Source of the DNA: Glandiceps talaboti
Taxonomy: Eukaryota > Hemichordata > Enteropneusta > Spengelidae
DNA length: 64,000 nucleotides
Assembly (NCBI RefSeq): GCF_964340395.1
Contig: NC_135564.1
Span: 15,648,457 to 15,712,456, forward strand
Direction: 5' to 3'
Shown piece by piece: positions 50,491 to 61,598 of the stretch. Both the position numbers and the translations under genes were made by a program. The first letter of the stretch is position 1; each line of letters starts with the position of its first letter. Under the pieces are notes generated by a model. That model did not search any database, was not told where the DNA came from, and saw only the letters and a program-made list of their open reading frames with translations.

Positions 50491-51259
50491 TGCTTACAAC
50501 ATATTACCATATGGTATTTTATTCCATAATATGTGAGACTCGCCTATTTTATAATCAACTATAAAATAGCTTATATGGTAAATCATACTGTTGAAAGTGG
50601 TACATTTACAAATTTGATCATGAAAAACTAAAACTCTGACTACAGGAATCGGTAAAGTCACCAATGGAATAAATCGAAGTCAGAAATTGGCAAGTAGAAA
50701 TAAATGAAACTGCACTACTCTGTGAAAATCACACTTGGCGTTTATTAGTGTTACACAATATTCATGGCTATTGATACTATTCATGAACTGTATCATATCC
50801 TACAAAAGGGCAAAAATGTACAGTTTGCAGCAAAAATGCTGTGAGGTAAGTGACACCTGGTTAAATCTTTCACAGTTCTTGATAATAGCGTATTAAACAA
50901 ACAACAAAATATGCAGTTAAACATTGAATAAATACATAACTTTTTTTTTTTTAAATTAAGTTAAAAGTCAAGAGTTAATTCATTAACACACAAGAGATAA
51001 CTTGTTTTGTCAGAAAACAATTGTCATATTTTATACAATTCATTATAGACAGAAAGCCAGTGTTGTTTCAACAACTACATGCCTTGCAAAACCACGAGTT
51101 GTAGGTAAAAGACAAAGCTTACATGATGCAAATGGTATACAAACATATCAACATGATGAAAACATGCTATAGTATTCTTTTTTATCCACTTTCATCCTCC
51201 TTGCTCTCTCCATATCCTTTTATCTAAGTCAGAGTTATAAGTTGCCACCACTAAGAGAG

Positions 51260-51850
51260 TTGTTTATTTGACTATATGCAAATGAATATATAAAATATGC
51301 AATGATGTAATTGATGCTTATTTGACTATATGCAAATGAATATATCAATATGCAATGATGTAATTGTTGCTTATTTGACTATATGCAAATGAACCTCTCA
51401 ATGTGCAATGACGTAATTGGTGCTTATTTGACTATATGCAAATGAACATCTCAATATGCAATGATGTAATTGTTGCTGTTTTGATTTTATGCAAATGGAC
51501 ATACTAAAAGTAATGGTTACACTATTTGCCTATATGCAAATGCACCTATCAATGTTCATAATTTGATATTCTTGTATATGCAAATGAAGACATCACTAAG
51601 CAGTGATGTACAATATGTACAATTTTGCTTAACTGTTCCAATGAACCTGTTAATATTCACTGTCATAGTTGCTTATTCAACTATATGCAAATGAGCCTAT
51701 TAACATTCATTGAGATGTGCCCAGTTATATGCATATCACCATTTTACTATTACAGTATGGGTCTGAATGACTCTGTATGCCAATGTTAATCTGTGTTCTT
51801 GTTTGTTAATGCATGTTTGCATATATGCAAATAACCACTTCATTGCAAGT
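51260..51850. repeat. ~53-bp repeat array carrying nine POU octamers
   Basis: ATGCAAAT starts at 51276, 51330, 51383, 51436, 51489, 51534, 51578, 51685 and 51835. The first five are 53-54 bp apart within units of the type TTATTTGACTATATGCAAAT then GAA...CAATGATGTAATT. ATGCAAAT is the octamer bound by POU-domain factors. Later units have lost the spacer but kept the octamer. Confidence 0.8.
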
Positions 51851-53547
51851 CATTGCAGACTTCCCTATACTAGTACTGTACACACATAGAAGACAGAATG
51901 GGGACATCGTATGATTACTTAATAATGAACAGACAAATGCAATGCAAGAATTCAACATATGTACACTAACTGCAGATTTCAGTGGAACAGGAACAGGTTT
52001 CTTCTAGCTTCTATCAGAACAAACATGCTAAAAGCCATCCAAAAAATGCTACATTACTATTAAATTTACATTAGCTACTTGAAATTTCTGTCTACCGAAT
52101 ATATCTCCTCAGTAAATCTTTCAAAAGATGAGAAGGCCGACAAGAAATCGGTAATACGGTTACATGCAAACAGGTGTGGGATTTAATCTGGCCCAATTTT
52201 TATCTGTAAAACATTTTTTTTAAAAGATCTCTTTTAGTATCTTCTAAGTTGCATAAAAGCAAGATTATAATACTAAGCTCTAATAATCAATGCTGAAAAC
52301 ACTTCAATAAAACTCTGAAAACATTTCCAGAAAATCTTTAAACCACAAGTTCTGGCAAAACACTCTATATTTGATCCACAATACCACATTTTAATGTAAA
52401 AAAGACTGTACATCTTTGAAAATGCAAGTAGCGTCTTGCTAAATTCGATGTTAGCGTTGATCCCTTGTTTTTCCATTATGGCTGAAAGCATTGAGTAATA
52501 TAAATAAGGATGGACAAACACAACCAAGGTTAATAATTGACATGAACAAGTTTCAATAGTATTATGAACGATTTGGGTTGCGTTTTTATGCCTTTTAAAT
52601 AGAAGCTAGTAAATATACACTCCATGTGGATTACTTGTATGTATTTGTGACTGACATAAAAGTTCTGCAAGACTGAAGTCTCATTAAAACGGCTATCTTT
52701 CCTGACAAAAGTGATAAACAGGTATTCAAAAATTATCATATATTTATAAGGATTTCCCTTTATATTGTGCTTAATATCTAAGAATAGCAAACTAGATATT
52801 AATGTGTCATGTTTCAAGTTGGAGTGGTATACTAGTAGGCTTTGTAGGAAATATTCCATAAGGTGGGGAAAATCCTCAAGACATTATCTTTGGCAAGCAA
52901 CATGTCTCAGTTCATTGGTTGCAGTTCAAAAGAACTGTAAAGATTTTAAAATTTTGTTCACAATTCTGCTGATGATAACTGTTTTGTTTCCCTGAATGTC
53001 TTTGTAATATACTAGATAATGCTGGGGATTACAAAGGAAAGCTGTCAACAGAAGGAAAAAGCTGCCGAAAATAGTTACATTTATAATTGAAAGCACTGGT
53101 CTGTTCCAAATACAAGTGCACTTGGTACAATATTATCACACACTTACTAATTCTATCGCTAAAAAACACAGCACCAAAGGTTTGTTCCCATTCTAAAAAT
53201 GACTTGAATGTTCAAAAAAAAAGGTAAACTTGTTGTAACATATTTATATTGTAAAATTAAATGCATAAAAGCCAAAGTTATTGTGTCACAAGATGCACAT
53301 ATTAAGTGAATCAGTAATATTTTGTTCTGAGGTAGCTAAAGCTCTATTTGCTTTGACGAATTGTTGTCACCAAAATTTCACAAATTGACCAACATTTTAC
53401 ATGTCTACAAGCAATATTTGGTGCAATTTAAAAAAGGTATAACATTTCACTTAATATAGACATTTTCTTTGGGGCATATGGCCCAATGCAAACACTTGAC
53501 AGGCAATGGTTAATACTAGAACTTTGAAAACTATAGGTCAATAACAT
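51851..53547. other. Intergenic or CPT1 3' UTR, nothing else recognised
   Basis: AT-rich sequence downstream of CPT1 (minus strand). Short open frames (minus 52273-52527, 52530-52859) lack recognisable content. The CPT1 polyadenylation site cannot be fixed. Confidence 0.4.
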
Positions 53548-53758
53548 TTGGCTAATTTGCAACATTTGGGTAGATAATACTTGGCCTATTGCCAACACTA
53601 AGCCACAAAGGTAATAACACTTGGCTTACTGCCAAAACTTATTTATTCAGAAGGGAGATAACACTGGCTTGATGCCAACACTGGTGGGGACAATATTGGC
53701 CTACTGCCAACAATTCGACAGGTGGTGGCAATAACAGTAACACTCAGCTTATTGCCAA
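53548..53758. promoter_or_regulatory. Cluster of NFI-type palindromes
   Basis: Exact TTGGC-N5-GCCAA at 53581-53595, 53621-53635 and 53696-53710. Near matches are at 53664-53678 (CTGGC...GCCAA), 53744-53758 (half site) and 53548-53562. TTGGC-N5-GCCAA is the full NFI consensus. Lies about 330-540 bp downstream of the CPT1 stop codon, so it could be in its 3' UTR. Confidence 0.45.
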
Positions 53759-54090
53759 ACATACTTTAATAACAGCAATGAGTGACTTTAGTGCTTTTGT
53801 GTGTACAAAAATTTGAAAGTTAACTCAATCTAAAAGTTACATTTAAAATAGCAAACATCATACAGAATGAAACCCTTTATCAGCAATTCAAAAAATTCAT
53901 CAAATTCATTTAATTTACACTCAGCCTCAACTAGTACTTAAATCGACCTTTAAAAGCTTGAAAAATCTCTACCACTGAAATGCATTGTATTGTGCAAACA
54001 AACTTTTAACTCTGAACTTTGAACTTCACGACAGATGAGAAATAGGCAAGAGAAAGACAATAGATTCTCTGCCAAAATTCCTCAGACTAT

Positions 54091-54306
54091 CTATTTACTG
54101 TTGACTCCATCTGCAGGTTTGCTCTGAAAGAGTGCTTTCATGTCAGCAAGTGCCTTGAAGATGTTCTCTACAAATCGCTGTGAGTCAGTATCAGGACAAG
54201 ATTTCTTGGACGATACATGGAAGAAGAATCGACTGTCTTCAGGAATCATGTAAGACACACCATAACCAAAATCAGATACCGGTCCAAAGCCACCTCCTGG
54301 GGATGC
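54091..54306 (-). CDS. CPT1: CPT1 last exon with stop
   Basis: Acceptor TTCACTAG at 54307; stop TAG at 54093-54091. Encodes [20 protein letters not shown] through the C-terminus KPADGVNSK, with [20 protein letters not shown] resembling the family's C-terminal helix. 71 residues. Confidence 0.95.
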   Translation of the reverse strand, partial: ASPGGGFGPVSDFGYGVSYMIPEDSRFFFHVSSKKSCPDTDSQRFVENIFKALADMKALFQSKPADGVNSK

Positions 54307-57300
54307 CTAGTGAACAAAGAAAATTCAAAATTTCAAAAAAGTGGGCAATTTATTTCAGTTATTTATGAATACATTTTGTACTTTCTTAATTCAGCTCATG
54401 AATGATCATTAATGTAATGCCCCACTACAATTTATCCAAATAGGGTCATTAGGTATACCAGTCAACATGTCCAAATAAGGTCATTAGGTATACCAATCAG
54501 CTTGTCCAAATAAGGTCATTAGGTATATCATTGTACCAATCAACTCGTCCAAAAAGGGTCATTAACTATACCAATCAACTTGTCCAAATAAGGTCAATGG
54601 GTAAACCAATCAACTCGTCCAAAAAGGGTCATTAACTATACCAATCAGCTTGTCCAAATAAGGTCAATGGGTAAACCAATCAGCTTGTCCAAAAAAGTTC
54701 ATTAGCTATACCAATCAGCCCGTCCAAAAAGGGTCATTAGCTATACCAATCAGCTTGTCCAAATAAGGTCATTAGCTATACCAATCAGCTTGTCCAAAAA
54801 AGGTCATTAGCTAATAATAAGGTCATTAGGTAAACCAATCAGCTTGTCCAAATACCAACAATTTGTAAAATTTGTAAATTATTTCAAAAGTTACTGTCAT
54901 ATATGATATGACCTTTGCACCCTAGATATTGGGTTTTCCAAACCTCAACGTTATGGCTTACTGCAAAGTTCACACTCTTCAGCCATACAACCTCGACTGA
55001 GACCCACATCATGGCCGAACAGCTTATTATCATACAAAGTCCGTGTGAAACGCTACTCACCATATCTCTATAACATGGATGTCCTACGGATGGATTACTT
55101 GCTATCTGTTGTTGTGGAGTTTGACTGGTGGACAGAGTCCATGGTAAGGTGAGAGCTGTATGGAGAAACTCACTTTCCTACAAATAAATTAGTACATTAC
55201 ATGAGACTTTATTAAAATTGATTGCAGCAATATAGAAATTATCATAGCCAAAATTACAATTATGAATAAAGGTGAAGTTTAGAATATTTTGAAGTGTCAA
55301 AAATTTTCAAAATTGGCACAAAGAAAAATATGTAATGTGTTAACCCTACGATGACATTGATTGGAAGGCAGAATGACCCCGGTACGACCTGTTATTTTAT
55401 AAACACATACATGTATTCAACAATAACAGAATTTGACATTCCGTAAAACTATCAGCTGCTGTTGTATTATTTCGTTATTTTCATGCAACTGTATACTTTG
55501 ATCAGCCAGTAAATTTTCTTTATCACATCTTTCATGGTATAACTGAAGTCTGACATGTTACATGTAGTTAGTGACATTCAATTGTACAGAGTGACCACCG
55601 ACTCTAACTCTACTGCTTACATGGACATACCGACATGGTGAACATGCTCTAAGTAGTATGTATGACTGTATACCATCAAGGCAATATAGGAGTGAACTAC
55701 AGATGCATTAATACTTACATGTCCCAATCCCTTGCATAGTACAAATAGAGCAAAGAGATGTCTATCACAACCTTTGCCACTCATACAATCACGATACAAT
55801 GTCTGATGAGTATCGGCAGCTCTTCTCATTAATCCAATCGTCTGTTCTTGGCTAATTGTCTCATCCTCCATGGCTCTATAGCAGGAAAGACCAAATATAT
55901 TTATGATATTTCTCATAAAAATATGAATGACAGACAAACAAAGACAATAGCCATATTTACACTGGGACTGATTACACAGCCGGATTGACTGGAGCACAAT
56001 TGTGGATTAGCTATTCAGAAACAAAAGACAGCAGAAAATTGGAACAGGCAACTTAAAGTTTGCAAACTGGCTAATGTAAGCAATCAGTTTTCACATGTCA
56101 AATTTTCACGAAGTTAGCAGGAACAAGGTAAGTATTTTACAAGGATTTTATATGGAGTGACCACAAGTAATGTGAAATTGCAAGACTTCCGATGGGACAT
56201 ACGCCAAAATATGACTATATTGTTTAGTTACTAACCTTGGAGACATCGAATTTCATATATCAAAGTTACCCAAATATAACTACATGTATATTGTTCAGTT
56301 AAGAACCTTGGGGGACATCAAATTTCATACATCAATTATTAAAACAGTACTTTACTTACCTGACGAATGCCGCGGCTTCATTAGTAAGGGACCTAACAGT
56401 TTCAGTTCTTCCATGTAGAAACAATCTAGTCATGGACGACTCATACGTCAGCGCAAAGTGACCAGAATCACGATAATATGCTAATTGTAACGCTAGTTGA
56501 ATGTACGCATCTGGGCTAACCTGTAATTGGAAATACATGGCATCATACATCAAGGTTTTTACTTTGGATTACAATATCTAATATAATGAAACCACACATT
56601 ACATATTGACAGCCACAAATACTTTAACCCCCCCCCCTCCCCCCACACACACACACACACATTGGGGAAAGGTATTTCAAAATAGACCAGAGTATCACTG
56701 CAAACAATAATCTGGCTTAAAAACTACAAGAGTATCAAGCGCCCTTAACTTCCTGTGATTTGTGAGCACCTTCTTCATAGAAAGATAATCATACTCCAAA
56801 CCATGCCATCCAAACAATTTCATTTTTATGCATGAATGATATAATTAACAAAAGAATAACCATCATAACCAATACTTCAGTCTCGGGATAAATACCACTT
56901 GTACTGTGACTTACCTTGCATTTCTTGACAAAACCTTTACCATAATCATCATGGTTTATAATACACAGATCCAAATCATCATTATTCTGAAGAAAAAAAA
57001 ATACAAATAAAGATATTTAATATTTACAGTCCAGATTATGCCACCATTACAGTTTATACCCAGGCAGGAAGAACACTAATTGGGGTGCATACTGAAGTTT
57101 GACATCTTAATTAACACTTTTTAATCTTCATTTGTATACTAAGGTTCGATCATTTTTACTGGTTTGGAAAATTTTATGTCAGAACACTACCTGTAACTTG
57201 TACGATTTAACTATCTCAAATTTCGAAGTTGAGTGGGTTTTTTTTTCTTTTTTTTTACTGAGTATCACTTTTTGACAATATTTGCACTGTATCTCTCATG

Positions 57301-60300
57301 ATAAAATCTCTCTGTTTGTGTGTCTGTCTGTCTGTCAGCCCCACCTCAAACACATAAACAGAAACCATGCCTTGCTGCATTAAAAAAAAGAAGACATTAG
57401 GCAAATCAAGACTTCCTTTCATAGTAAGCAAATTTAACACACTCGATCAAAGTAATATTTGATTTAGTGACTTTTGAACTCACCTTCTGTGTAAATGCAT
57501 AAGCCCTATCGATGTGTTCAGCCAATGGTTCACTAACTTCCCACTGCAGTAGCATGGGTGATCTGACGGCAGCCTGGGCATAGTCAGCAAATGGTATGCA
57601 ATACCCATTGGGATCATACTTGCCAGCTAATACACTGTACATGGACAATATTGTTCAAATATGTTAATATTCATCATGTTAATAAAGTCAAACGTATTTG
57701 CATATAGACCTTAGATATTAAATCACTATCTGGGTTGATACATACATTAAAGGGACACATTAATGTTGTCTGTTTCTTGGTCCAAAACACTGTAATTTTA
57801 AATGTCAAACATAGCCATTTTGTAATACTCCACAACATTTGTGAGGTAAGCAGAATGTGTGTGGAACATCACTAAATGATTCTACTAGACAGTTTAGTAT
57901 TTTAATAACTCTTACAGCGATGATCTCAGACTTGTGCACAAGTTAGGAAAGTTAAAATTTGTTTATTTGATCAGAAACCATAGTAACTATATTATCAGTT
58001 ACAGAATTGTATTATAACCACACTTTAATTGTTGCAGCATAGAGACATTCACGGATGAGAATAAAATCCATTTGCTAGGAAAAAAGAATCCGATCGAGCA
58101 CAATTTCTACAACTCAGAAGAGTGGACAGTGAAGAACACTGGAACTTTACTCTAGCCTGTTTACTGCACTGTCATTGTTACATTGTTAGGTGGTTGTACC
58201 TACTAGCCCTCATATTCTCCGCTTGTAATCATTACATTGTTAAAACTGATCATAAAGAATTGCAAATTTTTGGCCAATAGCCTGGTCGATGACAGCATAG
58301 TCAACCATGACTACTCAGACTGTCATTATTGAAATGAATCAGTAAGCAAATATACACACATTATGCTATGTGATGTGGTAATTTACATGTTATTTACATA
58401 TGTTTTATTTAAATTTAACCCTATGGGTGTTGGATAACCATGATAGCAACTTTTAGGGGTGTGGCTAAGTCAATTGTTTGAAGATTTCTCAAAACAAGTG
58501 GAAAGTATGAGGGCAAGGAGGTACAACCAGTACAATGTGTCTCGACAGCACAGTAAACAGGCTAAACATACGTGAATGACACAACTGATAAGAGTGTCTA
58601 TTCATCTGTTCATAGTACTAAATACTGACCAAATCTTCACAATATAAAACATTTTAACACAAGAAAAACACTCTCCCGTCACCTTTCACAAAACCATCCA
58701 CCTATGATTCACAACAACCACTCTCCCTCGCCTTCTAACTAATTGTTTTAATATGCAAAGATATATAACTCATCAAACGTATGTGATAACTATTATGGGA
58801 TGTAACCGAGAAAGGGATTGTTTTCTTTGACGGAGTTGGTAGGTGGGAATTCAGTCTTGTAGTCTATGGAAGGCATGAATATTAAGGATACTATATTGGG
58901 GGAGGGGGTGAAAGAGCTTGGATGTACAGCGTGCTGAATTGGTTGACAAAAAGGGCTTACAAAGCTTTTGATATTTGAGCAATGATAAATTTTTCAAGAG
59001 AATCGCTTATATTATCTTTAGGCATTGAATTTTGATCAGCTATTTAAGAATGAATTAGAGCATTTGGATAGATGGGAACGGTACTTTTAGAACTGTTTTG
59101 ATACGAAAAACTTGAAGAGAAAAAAATCACTGACGACTTTGAAATATGGTCAGAAAACATTAAATATAATATTACACTCTAAACGTTGTGTACCAAATAC
59201 TATTTTGTTTACCTAGTACTTAGGTAGAATGTGCCTAGCTTTCAAAATTCAAGTTAAGTTAAACACTGATGTTCTCAAACTAATTGACTGATTAATAAAT
59301 GCATGACAACAGATTTTATAAGCCTGGCATTGAAGATTTTGCACTCCTGTCATTTGTATGGTATGATGTCTTCTCCAAACAACGCCCTCTACCAGAGGTT
59401 TATTTATTCCCCCCCCCCCCACTTCATAAATAGCGCCCTCTAGTGGCTGTTACAGTGACATGATCTGTTGATAGGCTAATAATGCTATACTGATAAACAA
59501 AAAACATGCAATGTAATTTTCTTTTATAGGTAGCACGAGGTTTGACAAATATGTCCATTTTATGGAATGCAAATGGTTTCATTATCAGAACGCAAATTCT
59601 ATGAACTTCTTAGGTTTTGATTCCTTCATTAACATCTGCATTAAATACCATATCTGCTTATCAATTTAGTAATATATAATATAATATCTGTCATACAACA
59701 AGATGAGATCCATCACTTCTCAACTTTTCATGCCACTGCAAGTTTCCAACACTAGAGGGGGCTATTCAATTAGAAGTTCTACTGAACAAACATTAGAGAG
59801 GTTTAGATGTGCATATTTACGTGTGTTCTATACGTGTAACTCCATAGTCATGTGATTCGAAGCAACCCGGGTGTTCTGTATCAGACGATGCTACATCAAA
59901 ACGGTGGTCTACACGTAATTGTAAATACGTGTTAAGTTTTTTCTCATTTTTCTTCTTAAATGTCGTATTTTTTATATCAAAGTTCAGACACAACTGTAAT
60001 TTGTGTAAACTAATTGTGCGGTTTTTTGTTTGGTTAGTTGTGGGAAAAATTACAAAAATACCAATAAATGCCGACATATCTACAAAATAAAGTTATGTGG
60101 CCTTCTGGACAGAAGATGCCAACGCATGCGCACACATTCTACTGGCGTTCAAGTTTGTGTTCTGAACTAACTAACACAACTTTGTACGCGTAACTAAACA
60201 CAAATTTGTAAGCGTCATTACGAGTATGCCTGCACGATAATTCTGCCGTACACGTACGTGTTCTAACGTGTATCTAAACCTCTCTATTAGAGATGTTTAG

Positions 60301-61559
60301 ATATACGTTTGAACACCTATGTGTCCGGGAGCATTATCGCACAGACGTACACGTAATGATGCGTATAAAAGTTGTGTTTAGTTCTGCGTTCAGAACACAA
60401 ATGTGAAAGACAGCGGAATGTGCATGTGCATGACACTAGTCATATAGAACACACTTACCAGGTAAATACATGTATCTAAATCTCTCTCTTGTCTGCCTAC
60501 ACCTACCTATACATTTACGTTGTGTAACATGACCAAGCAAACACACAAACATCAGAAACAAGCAAAAAAATACGAACTGAACTAAGCAAGTAAACGATAT
60601 ATGTTGAGCAGGAAAACCAAGAAAAGTAGGAAAGGAGACCTATCCATGAAATTAAATCAAGTGCTTCTGATTTTAGGCAAATTTGTGGATGATTATTTTT
60701 TCTTTGAATTTCTGAAAATTCACCAAACGACTGTGCGTTTCTTTCACCAGAAATTGGAAATATTTATGAATTATTTCCGAGAAGCATTGCTACCATGGCA
60801 ACATGATTGGCACTTGATCATTAATTAGCATTTGGTTGGATAATGGAGTACCTATTCCCCTATCTGTTCTACCTGCTGCAAAGTCAAAAGGTCACCCCGC
60901 CTACTCACCCTATAGATGAAGGTACGCCTGGAATTCTGTGAAAAAGTTGAATGTGTGGAAACAAGAAAAAAAAAAGAGAGACAAAAACATATCGATGAAG
61001 TTACAGACAAGAAGCATTATGAAAGCATCGTTGTTGCTATGGCGATAGTGGCAGCATCATTATTATTGCATTATTCAAATTGGCATCATGTTTGGCATCG
61101 AAATTGGCATTATTTTTTTGGCTGAAAAAAATCATTTATTGTAAAATGTCGCAGTGATGCAATGTGATGGATTCATAGCAATTGCAATACAAACCCTCCA
61201 CAATTGTTTATAACTGCTGAATACTTAATCAAAGTTGTCAACAACAAAAAAAACAGTGTGGTTAGCCGAACATTTGAAGGGATGGGTTCTTAATTCACCA
61301 ACACTACATACACTTCAACTGACAGAGTCACGGTTTTTGCTAAGGTCTGGGAGTGTTGAAAGTGTATACTGCAAATAGAGACAGTTAGGCAGTACACAGA
61401 GTATTTATATTATAAACACAACATTGGATCAAAGAAATACACATTACTAACATGACAATTTTGTGCCCTCTGATAAAAGACAGCATTTTTCTGTTTTGGA
61501 TCAAAATGATAGAAACTGTGTTTTGTTTTGCAGTTTGTTTTTGATGGTTTTTTATGTGT

Positions 61560-61598
<39 letters not shown>

